DNA from: Marinobacter salsuginis
GTDB taxonomy: Bacteria > Pseudomonadota > Gammaproteobacteria > Pseudomonadales > Oleiphilaceae
Reading direction: 5' to 3'
NCBI RefSeq assembly: GCF_009617755.1
Contig: NZ_BGZH01000001.1
Span: 744,001 to 808,000, forward strand
Length of the DNA: 64,000 nt
The position numbers and the translations under genes were made by a program. Below the pieces are notes generated by a model. That model searched no databases. It worked only from the letters and a program-made list of their open reading frames with translations, and was not told where the DNA came from. This document shows positions 11,944 through 21,407 of this stretch, in pieces; position 1 is the stretch's first letter, and each line of letters opens with the position of its first letter.

Positions 11944-13602
11944 ATGTCACACCAGTCTGATCTGATTGCAGAAGATATTCAGGCCTACCTGAAGCAGCAC
12001 GAGAACAAGGAACTCCTGCGCCTGCTCACCTGCGGCAGCGTGGACGACGGCAAGAGCACCCTGATCGGCCGGCTGCTCCACGACACCAAGATGATCTACG
12101 AAGATCACATGGCCAGCCTGAAAACCGACAGCGCCAAGATGGGCACCACTGGCGAGAAACTTGACCTCGCCCTTCTGGTGGACGGCCTTCAGGCAGAGCG
12201 GGAACAGGGCATCACGATTGATGTCGCCTATCGGTACTTCTCCACCGACAAACGCAAGTTCATCATTGCCGACACCCCGGGCCACGAACAGTACACCCGT
12301 AACATGGCAACCGGCGCGTCCACGGCCCAGGTCGCCATCCTGATGATCGATGCTCGCCACGGCGTGCTGACCCAGACCCGGCGCCACTCTTACATCGCTT
12401 CTCTTCTGGGCATTCGCCATATTGTCGTGGCAGTGAACAAGATGGATCTGGTGGATTTCAGCGAAGAACGCTTCAACGAAATCAAAGACGATTACCTGGC
12501 GTTCGCCGCCAAGCTGGGCCTGAAGGATATCCGCTTCGTGCCGCTGTCCGCCCTGGAAGGCGACAACGTTGTGAACAAGAGCGAGAACACGCCCTGGTTC
12601 ACTGGCCAGCCGCTGATGGAAATCCTTGAAACGGTAGAAGTCGGCCGGGACAAAAACCTGGAGCATTTCCGCTTCCCGGTTCAGTACGTTACCCGCCCCA
12701 ACCTCAATTTCCGGGGTTTCTGCGGCACCATCGCCTCCGGCGTGATCCGCCCCGGCGAAAAGGTCATGGCCTTGCCCTCACGCCGCACCAGCACGGTCAA
12801 GGAAGTTGTCACCTTCGATGGCAACCTGGAAGAGGCGTATATCGATCAAGCGGTCACCCTCACCCTGACTGATGAAATCGACATCAGTCGCGGCGATATG
12901 CTGGTCAAGGTGGAAGACGAGCCGGAGGTGGGCAACCGCTTCAATGCCAACATCGTATGGATGACCGATGCACCACTGGAAACCGGTCGCCTGTACGACA
13001 TCAAGCTGGGCCCGACCTTTACCTCCGGGACGGTGAAAAAGATCCACCATCAGACCGACGTAAACACCCTGGAACAGCAGGCCAACCCCAGCCAGCTGCA
13101 GCTGAACGAAATTGGTCTGTGTGAACTGACCCTTAACCAGCCGATTGCCTTTGACGCATACCAGCGCAACCACGTCACCGGCAGCTTTATCGTGATCGAC
13201 CGCCTGTCCAACGTCACCATTGGTGCGGGCATGGTGGCTGGCCTGGCCGATTCCGGGGAATCCCTCGATCCGGTGTCGGCAGAAGAACGCGAACGCCGAC
13301 TGGCCCAGAAGCCCGCAATCATTGCCTGCAACGGTCGACAGGCGCCAGCACTGGCCCTCGCCGTAGAGCGTGCCCTGTTCGACCAGGGCAAAACCGCGGT
13401 TGTGGTCAACGAAGAGAACGCCGGCGATGCCGACGAGCGCCGCCGTGTTGCCCAGCTTCTGACTTCCCACGGACTGGTTGCCATTGCCGTGAACCTGGGC
13501 ACTGACATCGCCAATGCGGCTGCGACCGCGGACAGCGAACAGGAGATTCTTGAGGCTGTTAGCAAACTTGTTCAGGAGTTGATTCGCAGCAAGCGGGTTT
13601 AA
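11944..13602 (+). CDS. cysN: Sulfate adenylyltransferase subunit 1 with degenerate APS-kinase-like tail
   Basis: CysN is the GTPase subunit that drives APS formation by CysD. The elongation-factor-like G domain shows GSVDDGKST (residues 31-39), DTPGHEQY and NKMDLVD, followed by EF-Tu-like beta-barrel domains. At 552 residues it is longer than plain CysN (about 475) and shorter than bifunctional CysNC (about 630). Residues 455-552 begin [10 protein letters not shown] and continue [18 protein letters not shown]. This looks like an APS kinase domain that has lost its P-loop (normally GLSGAGKST) and much of its middle. Kinase activity must therefore come from another gene. Confidence 0.95.
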   Translation: MSHQSDLIAEDIQAYLKQHENKELLRLLTCGSVDDGKSTLIGRLLHDTKMIYEDHMASLKTDSAKMGTTGEKLDLALLVDGLQAEREQGITIDVAYRYFSTDKRKFIIADTPGHEQYTRNMATGASTAQVAILMIDARHGVLTQTRRHSYIASLLGIRHIVVAVNKMDLVDFSEERFNEIKDDYLAFAAKLGLKDIRFVPLSALEGDNVVNKSENTPWFTGQPLMEILETVEVGRDKNLEHFRFPVQYVTRPNLNFRGFCGTIASGVIRPGEKVMALPSRRTSTVKEVVTFDGNLEEAYIDQAVTLTLTDEIDISRGDMLVKVEDEPEVGNRFNANIVWMTDAPLETGRLYDIKLGPTFTSGTVKKIHHQTDVNTLEQQANPSQLQLNEIGLCELTLNQPIAFDAYQRNHVTGSFIVIDRLSNVTIGAGMVAGLADSGESLDPVSAEERERRLAQKPAIIACNGRQAPALALAVERALFDQGKTAVVVNEENAGDADERRRVAQLLTSHGLVAIAVNLGTDIANAAATADSEQEILEAVSKLVQELIRSKRV

Positions 13603-13618
13603 ATTTTGAATTGACTGG

Positions 13619-13666
13619 AGATACCCTTACTACGGTGGCTGGCGCCGAAGTGGGGGTATCTTTTTC
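13619..13666 (+). terminator. Probable terminator of cysDN
   Basis: An 8-bp stem, AGATACCC with GGGTATCT, encloses a loop of about 26 nt and is followed directly by TTTTTC. It starts 17 bp after the cysN stop. The loop is long for an intrinsic terminator, hence moderate confidence. Confidence 0.55.
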
Positions 13667-13792
13667 TTTGGAAAAAGAATGACCTGCCCTGCGGCCCTCC
13701 CGCAATCCTTCAGGCTACGAATGAATCCGCCACCAAATCGTGGCAGAATCCCGCCTCTCTGAGTTAATCGAAACAACGAACAGGAGCCAAAA

Positions 13793-14809
13793 ATGGCCAT
13801 CAAACACCTCCGCACTGCCTTCGCCAGCCAGTACCAGCCGGGCCAGCCTGCCCGCCTCGTGACCGGCGAGGCCCTGCAGGAGCCCGGTGGCGATTACGAG
13901 GGGCTGCACAAACAGATGAAGCGGCTGTTCAACAGCAAGCCCGGCAAGAAATACGGCCGGTTTTCCGAAGATCTGGGCGAGTGCCCGTTCAGCGCCTGGC
14001 TAAAAGACTATCTGGAAGACAAACAAACCTTTGGCGCCATGACCGACCGCCTGTTCGGACAGTGGCAGGAACTGCTCACTGGCAGCCAGGAAGAATTCGA
14101 TGGCCATCTGATGATTGTCCACGATGCCCTGGCCGACGCCGAGGTGGTTTACCTGTTTATTCTGGAAACCGACAGCGCCATGCGCTTCGGTGGCAACCAG
14201 TCACTGGATGCGACCGACGTCCTCAGTCTGTCCCGCCTGAACCTGGCCGTTCGCATCGAGCTGGACGACTGGCGCGGCAACAACCCGGCGGAGAACTACC
14301 TCACCCTGGTGCATGGCCGTGGAACCGGTGAGCCGGGCGAGCTGTTTATCCGTTTGTGCGGGTTTACCAATCAGGTAGACGTGGAAAAGGAAACCATGAC
14401 TTTCTTGGACGCGGTCGAGGCCTTCGCAAAATCCTCGGAGCCAGAGAAAGCGGGCGAGGTTCGCAACAAGGCCTACGAGTTCTGTAAAGAACAGCATGCC
14501 CTGGGCGAACCTGTGGAAATCGAGGCGCTGTCCGGCTATCTGGACGAGAGCGAGCCACAACGCTTCAAGGAATTCGCCTCGAAAACCGCCGAACTGCCGG
14601 AGAGCGGCGTATTGCACCCGGACCACCGTAAGGTGAAAAAGCTGGTGCGTATTGCAGGCTCCGGGGGTGGCATGAGCGTGTCCTTTTCATCCGACCTGGT
14701 GAATCAGGCGGTTTACTATGACCGCGACAAAGACGCCTTGACGATTACCCGGCTTCCCAAGGCTTTGCGGGAACAGCTTCAGCGGTATCTCGAGGCTCGG
14801 GAGGAGTAA
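13793..14809 (+). CDS. yejK: Nucleoid-associated protein YejK/NdpA
   Basis: The YejK (NdpA) family are nucleoid-associated proteins of about 335 residues. The sequence shows family features such as KYGRFSEDLGECPFSAWLK in the N-terminal half, LAVRIELDDWRGNN in the middle and the C-terminal VRIAGSGGGMSVSF. Length (338) and the start MAIKHLRTAFASQ fit. The 3' end overlaps the convergent trmH gene by 65 bp, with the YejK C-terminus LPKALREQLQRYLEAREE encoded opposite the TrmH tail. Its role here is inferred from the family only. Confidence 0.9.
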   Translation: MAIKHLRTAFASQYQPGQPARLVTGEALQEPGGDYEGLHKQMKRLFNSKPGKKYGRFSEDLGECPFSAWLKDYLEDKQTFGAMTDRLFGQWQELLTGSQEEFDGHLMIVHDALADAEVVYLFILETDSAMRFGGNQSLDATDVLSLSRLNLAVRIELDDWRGNNPAENYLTLVHGRGTGEPGELFIRLCGFTNQVDVEKETMTFLDAVEAFAKSSEPEKAGEVRNKAYEFCKEQHALGEPVEIEALSGYLDESEPQRFKEFASKTAELPESGVLHPDHRKVKKLVRIAGSGGGMSVSFSSDLVNQAVYYDRDKDALTITRLPKALREQLQRYLEAREE

Positions 14810-15524
14810 CGGGCTCCCCGTTCCACCTGGAGCGGTTAGCTCGCAGTTTTCTTACTTCCTGCATCCAGCCTACGCCATCGATTAACTCGCCGGTGTCCGG
14901 ATCGATTGGCGGGTACGGCAGGTTGCGGTCGTCGCAGTAGCGTTTGACGGTTGGCTGGCACCAGCAGAACAACAGACGATTGTACTCGTCATCCGGCAAC
15001 CGGCGCTGGTCGAACATGCCAGCCAGTTTTCTCTGCCGCTGAGCTTCGGACAGTATAATCGCACAGGCAGACGACACGTTAAGCGACTCCACCATGCCCA
15101 TCATCGGAATCACGATGTGCTCGTCGGCCTTGGCAGCTGCATCGGCGCTCACACCATCAACTTCGTTACCCATGACAACCGTACAGGGCACTGTGTAGTC
15201 CGCTTCCCGGAAGTCGATGGCCCGGTCAGACAGTTGAGCCGCGTATAGCTTGTGGCCCTGCCCCTTCAGGGCGGCAATCGCCTCGTCCATGCTCCGATGG
15301 GTGTGGGTGGTTACCCAGTTGTAGCTGCCACCGGCAGTTTTACGAAACGCCCGGAAGCCTTCCTTCGGCCAGACCACATGCATGTTGGCAAGGCCAAACG
15401 CGTCGCAGGAGCGGATAATGGCGGAGAGGTTCCGGGGTTTGTGAACCTGATCGGTGAGGACGCTCAGGTCCGGTTGCCGGGTGTTCAGGGTTTGTTTGAT
15501 TCGGGCTAGGCGTTCGGGGGTCAT
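14745..15524 (-). CDS. trmH: tRNA (guanosine-18-2'-O)-methyltransferase TrmH
   Basis: TrmH methylates the ribose of G18 in the D-loop of tRNAs. The SPOUT knot signatures are clear: VHKPRNLSAIIRSCDAFG (motif 1, with the catalytic arginine and asparagine), CTVVMGNEVDGVS (motif 2) and IPMMGMVESLNVSSACAI (motif 3, the SAM-binding knot). At 259 residues it is about 30 longer than E. coli TrmH, owing to a C-terminal extension (VRKLRANRSRWNGEPV...). That extension is encoded partly opposite yejK. Confidence 0.93.
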   Translation of the reverse strand: MTPERLARIKQTLNTRQPDLSVLTDQVHKPRNLSAIIRSCDAFGLANMHVVWPKEGFRAFRKTAGGSYNWVTTHTHRSMDEAIAALKGQGHKLYAAQLSDRAIDFREADYTVPCTVVMGNEVDGVSADAAAKADEHIVIPMMGMVESLNVSSACAIILSEAQRQRKLAGMFDQRRLPDDEYNRLLFCWCQPTVKRYCDDRNLPYPPIDPDTGELIDGVGWMQEVRKLRANRSRWNGEPVTPPEPRDTAEAVPAKPWEAG

Positions 15525-15627
15525 GATCGTGTTCGGGCTTGATTGTCGATTTATAGAACCAAAAATAATACCACAAGCGGACTAGCAACTAGCCGAGACA
15601 AAGGTGGTTGAAGTTTAAGCACCCCGT

Positions 15628-15633
15628 TATAAT
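15628..15633 (+). promoter_or_regulatory. Possible -10 box of the miaB promoter
   Basis: A perfect TATAAT lies about 90 bp upstream of the miaB start. The nearest -35-like hexamer, TTGAAG at 15608, is only 14 bp away, so the -35 is weak or wrongly placed. The promoter call rests on the -10 alone and its position between the divergent trmH and miaB genes. Confidence 0.45.
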
Positions 15634-15722
15634 ACGCAGTTCCTTTTTGCTGGCGCCCCGTTTAAACCATCCAGTTCCCGGCGCACCATCCACCAGAATA
15701 CGCACCAGATTACGTGAGACCC

Positions 15723-17069
15723 ATGGCCAAGAAGCTGTACATCAAAACCCACGGCTGTCAGATGAACGAGTACGACTCTGCCCGGATGGCAGACCTGCTC
15801 AAAACCGGTGAAACCATCGAAATGACTGATTCACCCGATGACGCCGACATCCTTTTGCTGAACACCTGCTCCATCCGGGAAAAAGCCCAGGAGAAGGTGT
15901 TTCACCAGCTTGGCCGCTGGAAAAAGCTGAAAAGCAAAAAGCCGGAAATGATCATCGGCGTGGGCGGCTGTGTGGCGTCCCAGGAAGGCCAGGCGATCAT
16001 TGACCGCGCGCCCTACGTGGACATGGTCTTTGGCCCGCAAACCCTGCATCGCCTGCCGGACATGATTACCGAAGTGCGCGCCAAGGGTAACGGCGTGGGC
16101 GTTGTGGACGTCAGCTTCCCGGAAATCGAGAAATTCGACAACCTGCCCGAGCCGGGCGCAGACGGCCCTTCAGCATTCGTTTCCATCATGGAAGGCTGCA
16201 GCAAATACTGCACCTTCTGCGTGGTTCCGTATACCCGCGGGGAAGAAGTCAGTCGCCCGGCTGATGACGTCATCGCTGAAGTCGCCCACCTGGCCAGCCA
16301 AGGGGTTCGGGAAGTGAACCTGCTGGGGCAGAACGTGAATGCCTACCGTGGCGAAACCCACGACGGAGACACCATGGATCTGGCGGAGCTGATCGAGCTG
16401 ATTGCCACCATCGACGGGATTGATCGCATCCGTTACACCACCTCCCATCCGGTGGAGTTCTCGGATGCTCTCATTGATGTCTATGAGCGCGTTCCGGAGC
16501 TCGTCAGCCATCTGCATCTGCCGGTGCAGAGCGGCTCCGACCGTATCCTGGCGGCCATGAAGCGGGGCCATACGGCTCTGGAATACAAATCCAAACTCCG
16601 CCGCCTGCGCAAGATCCGCCCGGATATCAGTTTCTCGTCCGACTTCATCATCGGCTTCCCGGGTGAAACCGAGAAGGACTTCGAGGACACCATGAAGCTG
16701 ATCAACGACATCGGTTTCGACATGTCCTTCAGTTTTGTCTATAGCGCCCGCCCGGGCACGCCGGCGTCGGACCTGCCCGACGATACGCCGATGGACGTCA
16801 AGAAGCAGCGGCTAAGCATTCTGCAGGATCGACTGAACCAGAATGTGATGGACATCAGCCGCAAGATGGTGGGTTCTACTCAGCGTATTCTGGTAACCGG
16901 GTTGTCCAAGAAGGACCCTGGCGAATACGCAGGGCGTACCGAGAATAACCGGATTGTGAATTTCCGGCATGAGAATCCGGAGGTTGTTGGGCACTTTATT
17001 GATGTCGATATTGTGGAGGCCTATCCCAATTCACTTCGCGGGGTGCCAGTGGATTCGGAGTTTTACTAG
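15723..17069 (+). CDS. miaB: tRNA-2-methylthio-N6-isopentenyladenosine-37 synthase MiaB
   Basis: MiaB is a radical-SAM methylthiotransferase acting on i6A37 of tRNAs reading UNN codons. The i6A itself is made by MiaA, encoded elsewhere in this window. The N-terminal UPF0004 domain opens [19 protein letters not shown] with further cysteines in [11 protein letters not shown] and [11 protein letters not shown]. The radical-SAM cluster is [19 protein letters not shown]-terminal TRAM domain ends near GVPVDSEFY. The ATG at 15723 gives 448 residues; a GTG three codons upstream is less likely. The downstream order phoH-ybeY-corC-lnt is the same as in E. coli and Pseudomonas. Confidence 0.97.
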   Translation: MAKKLYIKTHGCQMNEYDSARMADLLKTGETIEMTDSPDDADILLLNTCSIREKAQEKVFHQLGRWKKLKSKKPEMIIGVGGCVASQEGQAIIDRAPYVDMVFGPQTLHRLPDMITEVRAKGNGVGVVDVSFPEIEKFDNLPEPGADGPSAFVSIMEGCSKYCTFCVVPYTRGEEVSRPADDVIAEVAHLASQGVREVNLLGQNVNAYRGETHDGDTMDLAELIELIATIDGIDRIRYTTSHPVEFSDALIDVYERVPELVSHLHLPVQSGSDRILAAMKRGHTALEYKSKLRRLRKIRPDISFSSDFIIGFPGETEKDFEDTMKLINDIGFDMSFSFVYSARPGTPASDLPDDTPMDVKKQRLSILQDRLNQNVMDISRKMVGSTQRILVTGLSKKDPGEYAGRTENNRIVNFRHENPEVVGHFIDVDIVEAYPNSLRGVPVDSEFY

Positions 17070-17104
17070 GCCCGGTTTCCCATCCGTCTGGGATTTGGAG
17101 TAGG

Positions 17105-17214
17105 ACGATTGGTGCGTATGGCTTCCCAAAAACCGCTACGAGCACATCCATGTGCGCTTGGCGTCGGCCATCCTTGGCCGCCGACATTTTTGGGAAGCCA
17201 TACGCACCAATCTC
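17105..17214 (+). repeat. Intergenic palindrome family, copy 3
   Basis: The arms 17105-17132 and 17187-17214 pair perfectly over the inner 26 bp, for example GATTGGTGCGTATGGCTTCC with its complement. The 54-nt core is almost the same as copy 2 (GCACATCCATGTGCGCTTG, then GGCCATCCTTGGCC). The distal arm sequence is unrelated to the other copies, but the tip CCCAAAAA/TTTTTGGG is shared with copy 2. It lies about 35 bp after the miaB stop. Confidence 0.93.
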
Positions 17215-17250
17215 CGCCGAATACTCCCTTGCAGGCCACAGAAAGCATTC

Positions 17251-17339
17251 GTAGGTTGGATTAGACGAAGTCGTAATCCAACAATTTTTTCCGGAACGAT
17301 GAAAACCGTCGGATCACGCCTCCGGCTAATCCGACCTAC
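17251..17339. repeat. Inverted pair of GTAG-type REP palindromes (BIME-like)
   Basis: Two related palindromes face each other. The first (17251-17283) starts GTAGGTTGGATTA and ends TAATCCAACA. The second (17308-17339) is on the other strand and reads GTAGGTCGGATTAGCC, ending ATCCGAC. A GTAG tetranucleotide followed by an imperfect hairpin, arranged as an inverted pair, is the definition of REP/BIME elements mobilised by REP-associated (RAYT) transposases. No such transposase is encoded in this window. Confidence 0.75.
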
Positions 17340-17377
17340 TTGTTTTTTAACTTTCGGGCCTGCACATAGAAAGATCA

Positions 17378-17490
17378 GGGCAAGGGCCGGGCGGACTTTC
17401 CAAAAACGTGGAGCGCCAGGGATGGCGCGACCGAGCCCTACATGGACGTACTTGCGGGCGCTTTTTGGAAAGTCCGCCCGGCCCTTGCCC
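17378..17490 (-). repeat. Intergenic palindrome family, copy 4 (divergent core)
   Basis: The arms 17378-17406 and 17462-17490 are perfectly complementary over 29 bp (GGGCAAGGGCCGGGCGGACT...). Read on the minus strand, the 55-nt core matches the family layout: AAGTACGTCCATGTAGGGCT followed by GCGCCATCCCTGGCGC. Hairpin sequences differ from copies 1-3 but the order, spacing and CC centres are kept. It is the only copy in the window with fully perfect arms. Confidence 0.9.
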
Positions 17491-17532
17491 GTTAACCGAA
17501 CAGCAGAAACACGTACTCCCAATCAATAAACC

Positions 17533-18543
17533 ATGGGGAGTAAACGAAACGGAGCACTTTTGAACGCCAACGATCACAGACAATTTGACCTGCACCCGGT
17601 GGACCAGCGTCGGCTGGCGACGCTTTGTGGCCAGTTTGATGAAAACCTGAAGATGATTGAAAAACGCCTGCATGTGAAAGTCGGCAGGCGGGGTCATCAT
17701 TTCCGGGTGGAAGGGGAAACCGAACATGTGGCGGCGGCCATTGAGGTTATCCGGCATCTGTATCGGGAAACCGAGGCCACGGATGATATTCCACCGGATA
17801 CCGTGCATCTGTTTATCCGGGAAACCGGCTTTGAACGCCTACCGGAGGACGTGCCCTACGATGGCGCCGTTACGGTTATCAAAACGCCCAAACTGACAGC
17901 CAAGCCCCGGGGCGCGAATCAGCAGAAGTATGTTCACAACATCCGCACCCACGATATCAACTTCGGGATCGGGCCGGCGGGTACCGGCAAGACCTGGTTG
18001 GCGGTGGCTTGTGCTGTTGAGGCTCTGAAAGACGAGCAGGTGAAGCGAATTCTGCTGGTGCGGCCGGCGGTGGAGGCTGGTGAGAAGCTTGGTTTTCTCC
18101 CTGGCGACCTGGCCCAGAAGGTGGATCCGTATCTGCGTCCGCTTTACGACGCCCTTTACGAGATGCTCGGGTTTGACCAGGTTACGCGGCTGATCGAGAA
18201 AAGCGTGATCGAGATTGCGCCACTGGCGTTCATGCGCGGCCGCACGCTCAATAATTCGTTCATCATCCTGGACGAGAGCCAGAACACCACCCGTGAGCAG
18301 ATGAAGATGTTTCTGACCCGTATCGGCTTTGGGTCTACCGCGGTTATTACCGGTGACACCACCCAGGTGGACCTGCCCCGCGGCCAGAACTCCGGGCTTA
18401 TTCATGCCGCCGGTGTTCTCAGCAAGGTGCCGGGCATTGGGTTTACCCGGTTCGAGGCGAAGGATGTGGTACGCCATCCGCTGGTACAACGGATTGTCGA
18501 GGCCTACGATTCCTTTGATGATGGGAGTGCGACCGGCCAGTGA
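17533..18543 (+). CDS. phoH: PhoH-family ATPase (YbeZ-type)
   Basis: PhoH/YbeZ is a cytoplasmic P-loop ATPase linked to RNA metabolism and to its neighbour YbeY. The N-terminal third is a KH-like segment (RRLATLCGQFDENLKMIEKR). The PhoH core follows with Walker A GIGPAGTGKTWLA, Walker B SFIILDESQNTT and VITGDTTQVDLPRGQNSG. The ATG at 17533 gives 336 residues. A TTG at 17560 (reading NANDHRQFDLHPVD) is a possible shorter start. The stop overlaps the ybeY GTG by 4 bp. Confidence 0.94.
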   Translation: MGSKRNGALLNANDHRQFDLHPVDQRRLATLCGQFDENLKMIEKRLHVKVGRRGHHFRVEGETEHVAAAIEVIRHLYRETEATDDIPPDTVHLFIRETGFERLPEDVPYDGAVTVIKTPKLTAKPRGANQQKYVHNIRTHDINFGIGPAGTGKTWLAVACAVEALKDEQVKRILLVRPAVEAGEKLGFLPGDLAQKVDPYLRPLYDALYEMLGFDQVTRLIEKSVIEIAPLAFMRGRTLNNSFIILDESQNTTREQMKMFLTRIGFGSTAVITGDTTQVDLPRGQNSGLIHAAGVLSKVPGIGFTRFEAKDVVRHPLVQRIVEAYDSFDDGSATGQ

Positions 18544-19013
18544 ACGAGCTGACAGTAGATTTTCAGCAGGTTTTTGAGGCTCCGGGAATACCTTCGGAGG
18601 CGCAGGTTCAGAAATGGGCGCAACTTGCCTGGCAGGGCGAGGATCCGTCCGAGGTGACTGTCCGTATTGTCGGAACCGAAGAAAGTCAGGCACTCAATCA
18701 CCAGTACCGGGGGCGGGACTATCCGACCAACGTGTTGTCCTTCCCATTTGAGGCGCCAGCCGGTATAACGGTGCCATTGGCCGGAGATCTGGTGATTTGT
18801 GCGCCGGTTGTCGAGAAAGAGGCCAGGGAGCAGGACAAAACCCTCGACGCCCATTGGGCGCATATGGTGGTGCATGGCATGTTGCACCTCCAGGGTTTTG
18901 ATCATATTGAAGACGATGATGCCGAGGTCATGGAAGCCCTCGAAATCCGGCTGCTGACGCAGCTTGGATATGGCAATCCTTACGAAGCAGAGGAAACGGA
19001 ACAAGACTCATGA
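18540..19013 (+). CDS. ybeY: Endoribonuclease YbeY
   Basis: YbeY is a zinc-dependent endoribonuclease for 16S rRNA 3'-end maturation and ribosome quality control. The metal-binding H3xH5xH motif is seen in HMVVHGMLHLQGFDH. YRGRDYPTNVLSFPF is the other conserved block. The start is GTG inside a GTGA overlap with phoH, and the stop overlaps the corC ATG by 4 bp, so phoH-ybeY-corC is a tightly coupled unit. The length of 157 residues is normal. Confidence 0.96.
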   Translation: MNELTVDFQQVFEAPGIPSEAQVQKWAQLAWQGEDPSEVTVRIVGTEESQALNHQYRGRDYPTNVLSFPFEAPAGITVPLAGDLVICAPVVEKEAREQDKTLDAHWAHMVVHGMLHLQGFDHIEDDDAEVMEALEIRLLTQLGYGNPYEAEETEQDS

Positions 19014-19855
19014 GCGACGATCAGTCGAGTCGCAGCCAGGGCGGCAAGTCCTGGCTGGAACGTATATCACAGGCCTTCTCCAGCGGGCCTGAGTCCGTTG
19101 AGGACGTGCTGGAAATCCTGCGGGACGCCGAGTCCCAGAACATCATCGATGTCGATGCCATGAGCATCATCGAAGGTGCCATGCAGGTGATCGACATGCG
19201 GGTGGATGAGATCATGATTCCCCGCTCACAGATGGTCACCGTCAAGGCATCCCAGGAGCCCAAAGAGTTTCTGGGCGAAATCATGGATTCTGCACACAGC
19301 CGTTTCCCGGTTATTGGCGACAGCCAGGACGATGTCATCGGCGTGCTGCTGGCCAAGGATCTGCTTCCCCTGGCCCTGAACAACGACCTGAACTGGAATC
19401 GTATCCGGGAAATTCTGCGGCCACCCAATTTTGTCCCCGAGAGCAAGCGCCTCAACCAGTTGCTCAAGGAGTTCAAGGAAAACCGCAACCATATGGCCAT
19501 CGTGGTGGATGAATACGGCGGCACCGCCGGCCTCATCACCATCGAAGACGTTCTCGAGCAGATCGTTGGCGAGATTGAGGACGAGCACGACTTCGATGAA
19601 GAGACGAACATCAAGGCCCGGGGCGATGGCAGCTACGCCGTAAAAGCAGTAACGCCCATTGATGATTTCAATGAGTTCTTCGAAACTGAAATGGACGAAG
19701 AAGAATTCGATACCATTGGTGGCGTGGTTCTCAAGGAATTCGGACACCTGCCCAGACGGGGCGAATCGGTTGAATTCGGCGGCTTGCGCTTTAACATTGC
19801 CAACGCCGATAACCGAGTAATCCGTCTGCTGCAGGTAACCCGAAGTGACCAGTGA
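19010..19855 (+). CDS. corC: CorC/YbeX-type CBS-domain protein
   Basis: The CorC (YbeX) family carries two CBS domains and a CorC_HlyC C-terminal domain. It has been tied to magnesium/cobalt homeostasis and to ribosome maintenance. The CBS pair spans roughly residues 65-185 (RVDEIMIPRSQMVTV, then HMAIVVDEYGGTAGLITIED). The C-terminal domain includes DTIGGVVLKEFGHLPRRGE. No membrane segments are seen, so this is the soluble short form. It overlaps lnt by 11 bp. Confidence 0.94.
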   Translation: MSDDQSSRSQGGKSWLERISQAFSSGPESVEDVLEILRDAESQNIIDVDAMSIIEGAMQVIDMRVDEIMIPRSQMVTVKASQEPKEFLGEIMDSAHSRFPVIGDSQDDVIGVLLAKDLLPLALNNDLNWNRIREILRPPNFVPESKRLNQLLKEFKENRNHMAIVVDEYGGTAGLITIEDVLEQIVGEIEDEHDFDEETNIKARGDGSYAVKAVTPIDDFNEFFETEMDEEEFDTIGGVVLKEFGHLPRRGESVEFGGLRFNIANADNRVIRLLQVTRSDQ

Positions 19856-21407
19856 TGCCACCAACACCAGAGCGCTGAAAACCCCGTTCTCTTCCAACGC
19901 CTGGCTGGGCGCCGCCGCCCTTGTGGTGGCCGGCGCTTTGCAAACCCTGACTTTTTCTCCATTCAACCTCTGGTGGCTGGGCCCGGTTTCGGTCCTATTG
20001 ATCCTTCTGGTTACCGTACCCCTGGCCCCGGAGAAGCTTTTCCGGGCCGGATGGCTGACTGGCCTGGGGCTGTTCGGCAGCGGGGCCAGCTGGGTGTACA
20101 TCAGCATCAGCGAACACGGCAACACAGCGATTCCCATAGCCATCCTGCTCACTATTCTGTTCGTAGCGGGTCTGGCACTGTTCCACGGCCTCGCCTTCTG
20201 GTTCTGGGGTAAGCTTGCCAAGGACAGCCCGGTCCGACGCCTGATCCTGTTCCCCGCCATCTGGATTCTTGGCGACTGGCTCCGTGGCTGGCTGCTTACC
20301 GGCTTTCCATGGCTGTATCTGGGCACGGCGCATACGGACGGCCCCCTGGCCGGGCTGGCTCCCTTGACCGGCGTGCATGGCATCACCCTCTGGATTGCTG
20401 CTACCGGTGCCGCACTTTACGGCAGCTGGTGGCTCGTGAAGCATCTGAGACCAGTTGCTGCTGGCATCACACTCGTTGTTGCCCTGATTCCCTGGTTGGT
20501 TGGTCCGGCGATGAATCGCCTCGACTGGACGGAACTGAGCGAGAACCCTACTTCCTTTGCTGCCATGCAGGGCAATATCCCCCAGCAGATAAAATGGGAC
20601 CCGGAGTTTTTGAAGGACCAGATCGTCACCTATCTGGAAATGACGGAAGACCACTGGGACACAGACCTGATTCTATGGCCGGAAACGGCCATTCCCATCC
20701 CCCAGGATCAGGCTGGCAAAATCATTGACCACATCAGTGCAGAATTGGGGGAGAACAGCACCCTGATTACCGGTATACCCTGGTATGGATTCAGTGAACG
20801 AATTGAGGATTTCACCTTCCACAACAGCATCATGGCCATCGGCAACGGCGAGGGCATGTACCACAAGCAGAAGCTGGTGCCATTCGGGGAGTATGTGCCT
20901 CTACAAAGTGTGTTGCGGGGTCTGATCGGTTTCTTCGATTTGCCCATGAGCGATTTCAGCCGGGGACCTGAGTGGCAGGATCCGCTCGAGGCCAATGGCA
21001 TCAACGTGATGCCCTTTATCTGCTACGAGGTCGCCTACCCGGATTTTGTGGCCTTTAACGCCCGGGATGCAGGCCTTCTGCTCACCATCAGCAACGACGG
21101 TTGGTTCGGCGACTCTATCGGCCCGTTACAGCATTTACAAATCGCCAGGATGAGGGCATTGGAAACCGGCCGCTACATGCTTCGAGGCACCAACAATGGC
21201 GTAACGGCAATCATCAATAACCGTGGTGAACTGACCGAAACCATTCCCCAGTTCGAGCGCGCCACCCTGACCGGCGAGGTGTTCACTGCCACGGGTAGCA
21301 CGCCCTACATGCAAACCGGCTCCTGGCCAGTGCTGACCCTTGCGGTCATTCTGATCGTTTTTGTCCGGGAGCGGATTATTCCTCCTGTTTCGGCCAGCGG
21401 CTCGTGA
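19845..21407 (+). CDS. lnt: Apolipoprotein N-acyltransferase
   Basis: Lnt adds the third acyl chain to the N-terminal cysteine of lipoproteins in the inner membrane. The N-terminal half holds several membrane spans, for example AWLGAAALVVAGALQTL and AILLTILFVAGLALFHG. A periplasmic nitrilase-type domain follows with the catalytic triad in LWPETAIP (Glu), HKQKLVPFGEYVP (Lys) and PFICYEVAYP (Cys). A last membrane span closes the protein. The GTG start lies inside the end of corC. The last 32 bp overlap the convergent zinc-ribbon gene. Confidence 0.96.
   Translation: MTSDATNTRALKTPFSSNAWLGAAALVVAGALQTLTFSPFNLWWLGPVSVLLILLVTVPLAPEKLFRAGWLTGLGLFGSGASWVYISISEHGNTAIPIAILLTILFVAGLALFHGLAFWFWGKLAKDSPVRRLILFPAIWILGDWLRGWLLTGFPWLYLGTAHTDGPLAGLAPLTGVHGITLWIAATGAALYGSWWLVKHLRPVAAGITLVVALIPWLVGPAMNRLDWTELSENPTSFAAMQGNIPQQIKWDPEFLKDQIVTYLEMTEDHWDTDLILWPETAIPIPQDQAGKIIDHISAELGENSTLITGIPWYGFSERIEDFTFHNSIMAIGNGEGMYHKQKLVPFGEYVPLQSVLRGLIGFFDLPMSDFSRGPEWQDPLEANGINVMPFICYEVAYPDFVAFNARDAGLLLTISNDGWFGDSIGPLQHLQIARMRALETGRYMLRGTNNGVTAIINNRGELTETIPQFERATLTGEVFTATGSTPYMQTGSWPVLTLAVILIVFVRERIIPPVSASGS

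Larger units (their letters stand above)
17070..17532. other. Repeat-rich gap between miaB and phoH
   Basis: No gene is visible in these 463 bp, but three repeat structures fill most of it: palindrome copies 3 and 4 in opposite core orientations, and a GTAG-type REP pair between them. The two flanking genes point the same way and are normally close together in this conserved block, so the gap appears expanded by repeats. A promoter for phoH is likely but not identified. Confidence 0.7.
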
